A program made the translations under genes and the position numbers. The notes beneath the pieces are model-generated. The model was given only the letters and a program-made list of their open reading frames with translations, ran no database searches and was not told where the DNA came from. Positions 1-7,275 of a stretch of 64,000 nucleotides of DNA are shown piece after piece (position 1 is the first letter of the stretch; each line of letters starts with the position of its first letter). The stretch lies in the NCBI GenBank assembly GCA_937898685.1, contig CALEJT010000071.1:1-64000 (forward strand). Reading direction: 5' to 3'. Source of the stretch: an uncultured Gammaproteobacteria bacterium (GTDB lineage Bacteria > Pseudomonadota > Gammaproteobacteria > Pseudomonadales > Pseudohongiellaceae).

Positions 1-238
1 TCAAGAAACCGGCTCAAGGCCCACGCTCAAAACTTGAAGTGATGGGGTTACTTCAAGGTATGGCATCTGGTGATCAGCGAGAACTTATTGTTGTTGTGAT
101 CTCCCACCGTCCCTCCCGTCCTCGCGACTTGCTGCTCGTTTGATCTTTGGGCTCGTCCTCCGATGCTGATGTTGTTGTTATTGTTGGTTCGGAGCGCGGC
201 AGCAGCGGCGCTTTCCTCCGCACACTGCGCGGCTGAAC
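1..238. other. left edge without recognisable gene
   Basis: These bases lie downstream of the minus-strand glutathione S-transferase gene and run to the window edge. They contain a GTT/GTTATT-rich low-complexity stretch at about 168-190, but no open frame with a ribosome-binding site or family-like sequence on either strand. I see nothing here that I can name. Confidence 0.4.
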
Positions 239-919
239 TCAGCCGGCAGTACCCGTGCGGCTTGCAAAGCGAATGTCGTCGAGTTCGCGCTGAGCGCCTT
301 CCAGCCACCACTGCAGGTGAGGCTGCTCGAGCAGGAAGTCGACATAGTCTCTGGCCCGCGCGGTGAGTTCGGCGCCGTAGCCATCGAGCGCGATCGCGAA
401 GGGCGCCATGAAGGCATCCGCGATGCTGAAGTGGCCGAACAGGAAGTCACCACCGTCGCCGTACTTGTTGCGGCAGCAGGACATGATGGCGTCGAGACGC
501 GCGATTTCCTTTTCCAGTGCCGCGCTTGGTTTGCGGGCCTGGTACAGGTGGCAATTCATTGGCCATTCCTGTTTGAACTGGATGAAGTCGCCGTGCAGCT
601 CGCCACAGACGGAGCGGGCGGCGGCCTTCTTCTTGAGGTTGGTCGGCCAGGCGCGGTTTTCCAGGAAGGTCTCACTGAGGTATTCGCAGATGGGCAACGG
701 ATCCCACACCTTGATGTCGCCGTGAATCAGTACCGGGACTTTCAGCGACGGCGAGAACAACGCGAGTCTTTCCACCGCGTCGCTGCGGAAGAGGTCGATC
801 CGGATCTCTTCGTACGGCAGTTCGAAGGCTTCCAAGAGAAGCCACGGAACCAGTGAATCCGCAGAGCAGGTGCGGTTGCCGGTGATCAGCTGCAAAGCAG
901 TGCTGGTCGAATCGGACAT
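239..919 (-). CDS. glutathione S-transferase family protein
   Basis: The 226-residue product has the GST layout. An N-terminal thioredoxin-like half (about 9-85) contains the cis-proline segment LKVPVLIHGD and the following acidic/Ser-type glutathione-contact area (DPLPICEYLSE). An all-alpha C-terminal half (about 95-215) contains the N-capping-box segment FGHFSIADAFMAPF. It is probably a cytosolic glutathione-dependent transferase, reductase or isomerase; the substrate cannot be told. The start is supported by AGGAGG about 10 nt upstream. The gene stands alone on the minus strand beside pdsO, with a gap of about 100 nt, and no functional link to that gene is evident. Confidence 0.8.
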   Translation of the reverse strand: MSDSTSTALQLITGNRTCSADSLVPWLLLEAFELPYEEIRIDLFRSDAVERLALFSPSLKVPVLIHGDIKVWDPLPICEYLSETFLENRAWPTNLKKKAAARSVCGELHGDFIQFKQEWPMNCHLYQARKPSAALEKEIARLDAIMSCCRNKYGDGGDFLFGHFSIADAFMAPFAIALDGYGAELTARARDYVDFLLEQPHLQWWLEGAQRELDDIRFASRTGTAG

Positions 920-1019
920 GTCGGGTTGGCCTCCTAGTTAAGCTTGTCGTACTGCTGTTGCCAGGACAAAAACTGGGACGGTCCATGTCCCGTCCATGGC
1001 ATGACTCTGTGGATGCGCT

Positions 1020-1667
1020 TCAGCGCATCGAAATCTGTTGGGAACCGGCACTGACGAGGCGCAGTTCCACACGGCGTTCGAAGAAGGCGCTTTCTTCGTC
1101 GCTGCGACGCGTGATCGGAGCGGCGGCGCCATTGGCCGTGGTGTGGAAAGCGACTTCGCGCAGGCCCAGCGAGCGCAGGCGTTCCTGCACGGCGTGGACA
1201 CGTTCCTGCGACAGCGTCAGATTCGATTCACGTTCGCCGCGGCGATCCGCATGGCCGCTGATTTCGACGACGGCACCGGGAAGGGTGCTGACGGCTTCAG
1301 CGAAATCCAACAGAGCGGCGTCATACATGGGTTCGATTTCTGCCGAGTCGCTGCGGAAGTGCAGCGTGAGATTGCCATCCATGCAGCACAGCACCGGGGC
1401 CGGCTGAGCATTGAGGGCCTCTGCGAGTTGGCGGTTTTGGTCCTGGACCTTGGTCAGGGCACGCTCGCGCTTGGCGAGAGCCAATTGCAGTTCGGTGTTG
1501 TCCTCGAGCAGGAACTGGATCTCCGCTTCGGATTCGGCCAGTTGTGCTTCGAGGGCGGCGAGTTCGGCGCGGGCGTCGAACCAGCTAGCGGTAGCGGGGT
1601 GGAGGAGAGCCGTGGCGACGGCAGCAGTGGCCAAAACCCCCAAGACGGCGAAGGACTTGTACAGCAT
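1020..1667 (-). CDS. pdsO: OmpA-family protein of the Pds (dedicated sortase) set, PdsO-like
   Basis: The 215-residue protein begins with a signal/anchor segment (about 1-27), then a Glu/Ala-rich coiled coil (about 30-85). It ends in an OmpA-like peptidoglycan-binding domain (about 95-205) with the core ISGHADRRGERESNLTLSQER, the usual GHxDxxGxxxxNxxLSxxR pattern. The start at 1667 is chosen because GAGGAG lies just upstream and a signal segment follows directly. It is transcribed divergently from pdsR-pdsS. From family knowledge, an OmpA protein of this size next to this two-component pair belongs to the proteobacterial dedicated sortase system; the PdsO name rests on that context. It should sit in the periplasm, tethered to inner membrane and murein. 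Confidence 0.7.
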   Translation of the reverse strand: MLYKSFAVLGVLATAAVATALLHPATASWFDARAELAALEAQLAESEAEIQFLLEDNTELQLALAKRERALTKVQDQNRQLAEALNAQPAPVLCCMDGNLTLHFRSDSAEIEPMYDAALLDFAEAVSTLPGAVVEISGHADRRGERESNLTLSQERVHAVQERLRSLGLREVAFHTTANGAAAPITRRSDEESAFFERRVELRLVSAGSQQISMR

Positions 1668-1953
1668 GGCGTGCTCCTCGGAATCGAACTGATATGAGGC
1701 GCATTTAACCCATGAAGAAGTACGCGGCGGGGGAGTAATACAGGCAGGGTGCTGATGAATTCTGGCAAGATTCTGACAGCCATCCCGAGCGCACACTCAG
1801 TGTCACAGCTTCCTGCCTTGCCCCGCCAAACTAGGCTATAGTTCCGCGTCTGTTGGCCTGGCAGGACCGCTGCTGCAGAGCTGGCGCGAGCCGGTGTCAC
1901 CCAGCCCCCTTGCCAGGTTGGAATTGCGCCCGAACCCAAGGAGTCAGCATCGC
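1668..1953. promoter_or_regulatory. divergent pdsO / pdsR control region
   Basis: These 286 bases separate two divergent genes and must hold both promoters. A TATAGT hexamer at 1837-1842 could be a -10 for pdsR, but the nearest TTG-type -35 (1818-1823) is only 13 nt away, so no convincing sigma-70 pair is assigned. AAGGAG at 1938-1943 is the pdsR ribosome-binding site, 10 nt before its ATG. Confidence 0.35.
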
Positions 1954-2655
1954 ATGAGTCGGCGTATCGCCATTGTCGAGGATGAGGCCGCCATCCGCGA
2001 AAACTATGCGGCCGTTCTGCGCAAGCAGGGCTACGAAGTCAGTACCTATCCGAACCGTCCCAAGGCCATGGCGGCGTTCAGCGTGCGCTTGCCGGATCTC
2101 GCCATCATCGACATCGGCCTGGAGGACGAGATCGATGGCGGCTTTCTGCTGTGCCAGGAGCTGCGCGCCATGTCGCTGACGCTGCCGATCATCTTCCTCA
2201 CCGCGCGCGACAACGATTTCGACACCGTCAGCGGTCTGCGCATGGGCGCCGACGACTATCTCACCAAGGACATCAGCCTGCCGCATCTGACGGCGCGCAT
2301 CGCCGCGCTCTTTCGCCGTCAGGACGCGATCGCGCAACCGGCCACGCCGCAGGATCAGCTCGTGCGCGGTGATCTTTTGCTCGATCTGAGCCGTCTGACG
2401 GTGAGTTGGAAGGGCAAGCTGGTACAACTCACCGTCACCGAGTTCTGGATGTTGCATGCGCTCGTGAAGTATCCGGGGCACGTGAAGAATCGCGAGCAGC
2501 TGATGCAGGAATCGAAGATCTACGTGGACGGCGGCACTATCACTTCCCACGTCAAACGCATCCGCAAGAAGTTCCAGCAGGTGGATGAGAATTTCGACTG
2601 CATCGAAACCGTCTACGGCATGGGTTATCGCTGGAGCGATGGCAGGCTGGCATGA
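1954..2655 (+). CDS. pdsR: Pds system response regulator (OmpR-type)
   Basis: The 233-residue protein has an N-terminal receiver domain (about 3-120) with the acidic pair in VEDEAAIR, phospho-acceptor Asp53 in AIIDIGL, the conserved Thr in IIFLTARD and the Lys in DDYLTKD. An OmpR/PhoB-type winged helix (about 135-230) ends in VYGMGYRW. The sequence closely resembles what I recall of the proteobacterial dedicated sortase system response regulator family, including the segments GLRMGADDYLTKD and YPGHVKNREQLMQE. It overlaps the kinase gene by 4 nt (ATGA), so the two are translationally coupled. It probably controls the adjacent pdsO and any sortase/target genes elsewhere. AAGGAG lies 10 nt before the start. 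Confidence 0.85.
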   Translation: MSRRIAIVEDEAAIRENYAAVLRKQGYEVSTYPNRPKAMAAFSVRLPDLAIIDIGLEDEIDGGFLLCQELRAMSLTLPIIFLTARDNDFDTVSGLRMGADDYLTKDISLPHLTARIAALFRRQDAIAQPATPQDQLVRGDLLLDLSRLTVSWKGKLVQLTVTEFWMLHALVKYPGHVKNREQLMQESKIYVDGGTITSHVKRIRKKFQQVDENFDCIETVYGMGYRWSDGRLA

Positions 2656-4844
2656 GCAAGCTGTCCCGCGGCTGGTTCGGACTGCGCAGCAAGTTGCTGC
2701 TCCTCAGTGCCTCGCTGCTGGTCATTCCCTATCTCGGTTATCAGTACATTCTCGAGATGGAGGAATATCTCGGCCGCGGGCAGGAGCAGGTGGTGCTCGG
2801 CACCGCGCGCGCTCTCGCCACCGCGCTCAGCGAACGCCCGGAACTCTTCAACAGTGCCACCTACAGTCGTTCGCGTTCCGGCACTGACCTCTACGTCTAT
2901 CCCTTGTTCGTGCCGCTCGTGATCGACGATGGCAGTCTCGCCGACTGGGGCGACCTGCAGCAGTACGAACAGACCTACACCGAGGGCAGCAGTTCGCCCT
3001 ACGCGCAGAATCGCTACACAACCTTCCGTGCCGGCACCGGTGATCCGCTGAGCTTTCGTCTGATGCTCGGGGAATACAACCGCATGCTCTATTTCTACGT
3101 GAAGGTCGACGACCTCCATCCCGTGTTGCGGCAACGCGATTCGTTGCGACTCGACCGCAGCGACGCGCTGCAAATCTCGATGGTGAACCGCGATGGTCGC
3201 TTCGAGCGCTACGTGGTATCGCCTTACGGCAACGAATATCTCTACGTTTTCCGCATCGGCGACGACATCAAGGACATCAGCTCCTACGTGCATGAGCCGC
3301 GCATCACGGGACGCTTCCAACTGGTCGACGGTGGTTACGAATACGAAGTGCGCCTGCCGCTCGAGATGGTGGGCGACAAGCTCGGTGTGGCGCTCTTCGA
3401 CGTGGACGATCCGCAGCGGCGTCAGCTCGAAGCGATGGTGGCAACCAGTGGTGTGGATCGTCAGACCGAACTCGGCAGCCTGCGGCGTCCGACACCGGAA
3501 ATCGACCGCATCGTCGCTGGCATGGGGCACACCAACTCACGTGTGCGTGTAGTTGATCAGAGTCAGCGTGTGCTCCTGAGCACCGGCGACATCGAAAGCG
3601 CGAGCGGCCTGCTGCTCGTCACCGAAGAGGAGGGCAGTGGCGGGCCCTGGCGTTGGCTGCGCGAAAACGTACTGCATTCGCTCTACTACCAGGTGCTAAC
3701 ACGGCCCAGCAATCAATTCATGGACGAGCTCTATGAGACCGGTCGCGTCGAAGGTGATCAGGTGATCGAAGCCTTGCGCGGCAACGCGCAGGCCGGCTTC
3801 GTCACCTTGCCCGATGGGGTCACTCGCCTCTTGGAAGCGGCGTGGCCGATCATGGTCGACGGGCAGGTGTTGGGTGCAGTGGTGGTGGATCAGAACATGA
3901 ACGGCATCCGTACCTTCCGTAACCAGGCACTGGAAACGCTGTTCGATACGATGATCGGCATCCTGCTGCTGACGGTGACGGCGCTCTTCATCTTCGCATC
4001 GAGCCTCAGCACTCGTATTCGCGCGCTACGCAATCAGGCGGAGAAGGTGGTCGACGAGCGTGGCCGCTTGCGCAATACCACCATCGTGCCTTCGCGCAGC
4101 GCCGACGAGATCGGCGACCTCTCGCGCAGTTTCGCCAACCTGGTGGAACGATTGAGCCAATATACGCAGTACCTCGAGAATCTCAGCTCGCGTCTGTCGC
4201 ATGAATTGCGTACACCGGTGACGGTGGTGCGCAGCTCGCTCGAGAACCTGCGTCTTTGTACCGATGAATCCGAGGCGGAGGTCTACATCCAGCGCGCGGA
4301 AGAGGGCTTGAGTCGTCTCAGTCTGATTCTGACCAACATGAGCGAGGCTTCGAACCTCGAGCAGATCCTGCGTCAATCGGACAAGGAAGTGTTCAGACTC
4401 GACAAGGTGGTGCAGGCCTGTGTGGCGGAATACCGCCAGATCTATCCGGGCACGCCCTTCGTCGCTGAATTCGCGCCGGTGACGATCCAGGGCACGCCGG
4501 AATACATCGCGCAGATGCTCGACAAGATCGTCGCCAACGCCGTGGATTTTTCGCCGCCTGGACGGCCGGTGCAGGTCACCTGCAGACCCGATGGCAGCAA
4601 GGCACTGCTGACCGTGGCAAACGAAGGACCAACGCTCGATCCGCAGGTGAAGGAGCGCATGTTCGAGGCCATGGTCTCGGCGCGTCCGAACAGCTCGAAC
4701 AAGGTGCCGCATCTCGGACTCGGTCTACACATCGCGCGCATGATCACCGATTACCACGGCGGCTACATCTACGCCGACAACCTGCCCAACGAGCGCGGTG
4801 TCATCGTCGTGATCACCTTACCGGCTCAGGTGCAGCCGGCCTGA
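2652..4844 (+). CDS. pdsS: Pds system sensor histidine kinase
   Basis: The 730-residue protein carries TM1 at about 10-28, then a long periplasmic part (about 30-430) whose first half looks like a CBM9-type carbohydrate-binding sensor fold (WGDLQQYEQ, FYVKVDDLHP, DALQISMVNRDG). TM2 lies at about 432-453, followed by HAMP, a HisKA helix with phospho-acceptor His517 in LSHELRTPVTVV, and an ATPase domain with N-box NAVDFSPPG and G-box GLGLHIARMI. Length and layout match the dedicated-sortase histidine kinase family. It probably senses a cell-surface polymer and phosphorylates PdsR. Its stop lies 8 nt from the stop of the convergent MATE gene. Confidence 0.85.
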   Translation: MSKLSRGWFGLRSKLLLLSASLLVIPYLGYQYILEMEEYLGRGQEQVVLGTARALATALSERPELFNSATYSRSRSGTDLYVYPLFVPLVIDDGSLADWGDLQQYEQTYTEGSSSPYAQNRYTTFRAGTGDPLSFRLMLGEYNRMLYFYVKVDDLHPVLRQRDSLRLDRSDALQISMVNRDGRFERYVVSPYGNEYLYVFRIGDDIKDISSYVHEPRITGRFQLVDGGYEYEVRLPLEMVGDKLGVALFDVDDPQRRQLEAMVATSGVDRQTELGSLRRPTPEIDRIVAGMGHTNSRVRVVDQSQRVLLSTGDIESASGLLLVTEEEGSGGPWRWLRENVLHSLYYQVLTRPSNQFMDELYETGRVEGDQVIEALRGNAQAGFVTLPDGVTRLLEAAWPIMVDGQVLGAVVVDQNMNGIRTFRNQALETLFDTMIGILLLTVTALFIFASSLSTRIRALRNQAEKVVDERGRLRNTTIVPSRSADEIGDLSRSFANLVERLSQYTQYLENLSSRLSHELRTPVTVVRSSLENLRLCTDESEAEVYIQRAEEGLSRLSLILTNMSEASNLEQILRQSDKEVFRLDKVVQACVAEYRQIYPGTPFVAEFAPVTIQGTPEYIAQMLDKIVANAVDFSPPGRPVQVTCRPDGSKALLTVANEGPTLDPQVKERMFEAMVSARPNSSNKVPHLGLGLHIARMITDYHGGYIYADNLPNERGVIVVITLPAQVQPA

Positions 4845-4852
4845 AGTCAGTC

Positions 4853-6238
4853 TTACTTTTCCGCCATCACCGCCGCCAAGCGCTCCGGCTCGCGCCAACG
4901 ACCGCGCTGCAGGCGATGCACGAAGAGCGCCACGATGGCGAGGATCATCAGGACGAAGGTCGTCCACGATACTTTGGGACCGATCTCGAACACCTTGATG
5001 ATGAAGAACTGCAGTACCAGCATCAGCCAATGCAAGGTCACCGAAGCACGCATCACCCAATGCGTGTCACCCGCACCGCGCAGCACACCCGCTGCCACTT
5101 GCAGTACTCCTTCCAGTAACACGTAACAACTCAGTCCCAGCATCATGAAGCGCGCCAGGGTGCGGATGTCGTTCGAGGCAGCGTCCTGTTCGAAGATGAA
5201 GAGTTCGACCAGGGGATCGCGGAAGATCAGGAAGGCCGCCGCCAGGCAGAAGGAATAACCGAGCCCCAACACGTAGCCGGCGCTGGTGATGGCGTCGGTG
5301 CGCTCCATGTCGTTGGCACCCACGGCGCGGCCGATGAGACTCATCACCGCGATGTTCAAGCCCAGGAGCGGTACGAAGGACAGGATGTCCCAGTTGAAGA
5401 CGATGGTTGCCGCAGCCGCTTCCACGATGCCGTAGGAATGGAACATCAACAGGAACAGGTTGAAGGCCGCCACGTTGAGGAAGATCTCCACGCCGGACGG
5501 AAAGCCGAGACGCAGATAGCGGCGCGTGATGCCGCGATCGAAGTGCAGGCTTTCGCCAATCTTGAAACGCAGCCGGTTGTGGCGCGTGCAGTAGAAGGCG
5601 ATGAAGAGGCAGATCGAGAAGAGGGTGCTGAAAATGGTGGCCAGCGCCGCGCCTTCCATGCCCAGCGCGGGCAGACCCAGCTTGCCGAAGATGAGCACGT
5701 AGCTCAGTGGCAGGTTGAGCGCGATGCCGCTCACCTCACAGGCCATCACCACACGCGTGCGGCCGATGCCTGAAAAGAACGAGGCGAAGCACACCTTCAC
5801 CAGCATCAGGAAGCTGGCGGGCAGCAGCATGTCGTAGTAGGCGAGCTCCAACTCCACCTGCTCGGGTGCGTGTCCCATGCCGGCGAACAACTGACGGATG
5901 AAATGACCCACGATCGCCAGCAGCGGAATGCAGCAGCAGGCCAGTATCAGGCCCTGGGTGAGTACCTTGCTGCACTTCTCGGGTTGTCCTGCGCCGAGAT
6001 ACTGCGCCACCAAGGCATTGGCGTAGGCGAGCACACCGTTGAAGAGCGAGAAGGTGAAGAACCAGGCCACACCGCCTCCCATCGCGGCGGCCATGTGTGC
6101 GGAGCTGATCTGCGCGAGGAAGTAGCGCGCAAACACGATCATCAGGGCGAAGGCGCCCTGCGAAATGATCATGGGGATGCACATGACCAGCAGCGCCTTG
6201 AGCGTTGCCAGACTGAAATTGCGTTTGAGGGCCTGCAT
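4853..6238 (-). CDS. MATE-family multidrug/metabolite exporter
   Basis: The 461-residue integral membrane protein has about 12 hydrophobic helices in two homologous halves, typical of the MATE superfamily (usual length about 450). Recognisable stretches are MIISQGAFALMIVFARYFL in TM1, LVAQYLGAGQ after TM2 and LIGRAVGANDMERT at the same place in the second half. It would export cationic compounds, flavins or metabolites in exchange for Na+ or H+; the substrate is unknown. The start at 6238 is the first Met before the hydrophobic core; no strong Shine-Dalgarno is visible. A perfect inverted repeat at 6276-6308 lies about 38 nt upstream and may be its operator. Confidence 0.85.
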   Translation of the reverse strand: MQALKRNFSLATLKALLVMCIPMIISQGAFALMIVFARYFLAQISSAHMAAAMGGGVAWFFTFSLFNGVLAYANALVAQYLGAGQPEKCSKVLTQGLILACCCIPLLAIVGHFIRQLFAGMGHAPEQVELELAYYDMLLPASFLMLVKVCFASFFSGIGRTRVVMACEVSGIALNLPLSYVLIFGKLGLPALGMEGAALATIFSTLFSICLFIAFYCTRHNRLRFKIGESLHFDRGITRRYLRLGFPSGVEIFLNVAAFNLFLLMFHSYGIVEAAAATIVFNWDILSFVPLLGLNIAVMSLIGRAVGANDMERTDAITSAGYVLGLGYSFCLAAAFLIFRDPLVELFIFEQDAASNDIRTLARFMMLGLSCYVLLEGVLQVAAGVLRGAGDTHWVMRASVTLHWLMLVLQFFIIKVFEIGPKVSWTTFVLMILAIVALFVHRLQRGRWREPERLAAVMAEK

Positions 6239-6652
6239 GAATGAACTCGAATGGGTGGTGCACGGAAGTGCGCAATTTTGCACCGTGCCGCGCATCCGTG
6301 GTGCAAAAATCAACAGCGGTTCATGAGCGGAGTGTGCATTGCTTGCGCAGTCTGCCGCCAATGTGCACAAAAATAGCAAGCATATTGACCAAATGCGTCA
6401 AGAACCGTGGTTTTTACAGGATTTTCATCGAATCGAAACCTTGGCATCAGGCTTGCAAGGTACAATGCAAACGTCATGGAAGATGTTCCAGATTACAAGG
6501 GTGTCCCAGGATTCGACTTGGGGAAGTCGCGTGAGTTCTCGGACAGCAATCTCAATCTGGATTATGGAGAACACCTCCGAGTGCTACACCATTAATCCAC
6601 CTTTAGATTGGAAACGTTTGCTGGTTTAACTTTTCAACTCATAGGTGACCTT
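6239..6652. other. 414-nt intergenic region, AT-richer than its surroundings
   Basis: This gap separates the divergent MATE and DUF3718 genes. It is clearly AT-richer than flanking DNA and holds a perfect 9+9 inverted repeat (6276-6308). A TTGGCA...TACAAT pair (6441-6446, 6461-6466) has a spacer of only 14 nt and is not convincing as a promoter. AGGTGACC at 6643-6650 is the DUF3718 ribosome-binding site. Short open frames here show no family resemblance and lack ribosome-binding sites. Confidence 0.4.
6276..6308. promoter_or_regulatory. perfect inverted repeat upstream of MATE gene
   Basis: TTTTGCACC (6276-6284) and GGTGCAAAA (6300-6308) are exact reverse complements separated by 15 nt. The element lies 38 nt before the MATE start on the minus strand, a typical operator position, but it could also form an RNA hairpin in the 5' leader. 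No binding protein can be named. Confidence 0.5.
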
Positions 6653-7108
6653 ATGAAACGCTTTATCATCGCAAGCCTTCTGCTTTCCGCTGCTTCTTTC
6701 GCTTCTGCCGACGTACGTCTCGTCAATGCCGACGCTTCGCCCCTCAGCGAAATCTGCATCGCCGCCGTCGAATCGCGCGCCGCAGCCATCGACGTAGCAG
6801 CCGAATATGGCATCAGCAACGCCGAGCTGGATCAGCTGTACTGCAACGGCATGCCGCTCACGCACTTCATCCGCACCTATCGCGCTCCGCAGAAACAGGT
6901 CGAAACCACCTACATCCTGAAGAGCACCGATGACAGCGTGCTGACCGAGCTCTGCATCGCCTCCGTGAAGTCCGAGGAAGAGTTCGCCGCTGCCAAAGCC
7001 AAGCTGGGCGAAGATGTGAAACTGAGTGAAGTTCGCTGCAACAACATGTCGATCGCTGAATTCGCACGTCGTTACGGCAAAACCGCGCTGACGGCTTCCG
7101 TTCGCTAA
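6653..7108 (+). CDS. secreted two-repeat DUF3718-type protein
   Basis: The 151-residue protein starts with a clear Sec signal peptide (about 1-19, cleavage near SFASA/DVR). The mature part is two copies of one module: about 28-78 (PLSEICIAAVES ... YCNGMPLTHFIRTY) and about 92-142 (VLTELCIASVKS ... RCNNMSIAEFARRY). Each module holds two cysteines about 30 residues apart, probably one disulfide per module. The CIAAV-S / C-N-M / F-R-Y pattern matches DUF3718 as I remember it, a family of small secreted proteins of marine gammaproteobacteria with no known function. The start is supported by AGGTGACC 3 nt before ATG. It stands alone; the next gene is convergent. Confidence 0.7.
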   Translation: MKRFIIASLLLSAASFASADVRLVNADASPLSEICIAAVESRAAAIDVAAEYGISNAELDQLYCNGMPLTHFIRTYRAPQKQVETTYILKSTDDSVLTELCIASVKSEEEFAAAKAKLGEDVKLSEVRCNNMSIAEFARRYGKTALTASVR

Positions 7109-7167
7109 GCTGCCGAAGTAGCGTGGACTCGGTCCGAGCAGTACGCAGTACCCCTCTGAAAGGCAAG

Positions 7168-7210
7168 ACCCGCAGCGCTGTTTGACCACGCAAGTGGCCG
7201 TGCTGCGGGT
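7168..7210. terminator. nested hairpin between convergent genes
   Basis: ACCCGCAGC (7168-7176) pairs exactly with GCTGCGGGT (7202-7210). Inside the loop, CCAC (7186-7189) pairs with GTGG (7194-7197) around a GCAA tetraloop. It lies between the ends of two convergent genes and probably stops transcription from either side, although there is no T tract. Confidence 0.5.
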
Positions 7211-7275
7211 TCGCGCCGAACCCCTTTCGACACGAAACACTGACGTGGTTCAACCACGCCAGCGTTTGCGTGCGT

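Noticed and set aside
168..190. GTT-rich tract at the left edge as a repeat array
   Set aside because: Only a few imperfect triplets; no regular unit or spacers as in a CRISPR or satellite.
6441..6466. TTGGCA...TACAAT as a promoter for the DUF3718 gene
   Set aside because: The spacer is only 14 nt, outside the working range for sigma-70.
6407..6595. Short open frame upstream of the DUF3718 gene
   Set aside because: No ribosome-binding site, no hydrophobic or family-like sequence; better seen as leader or promoter DNA.
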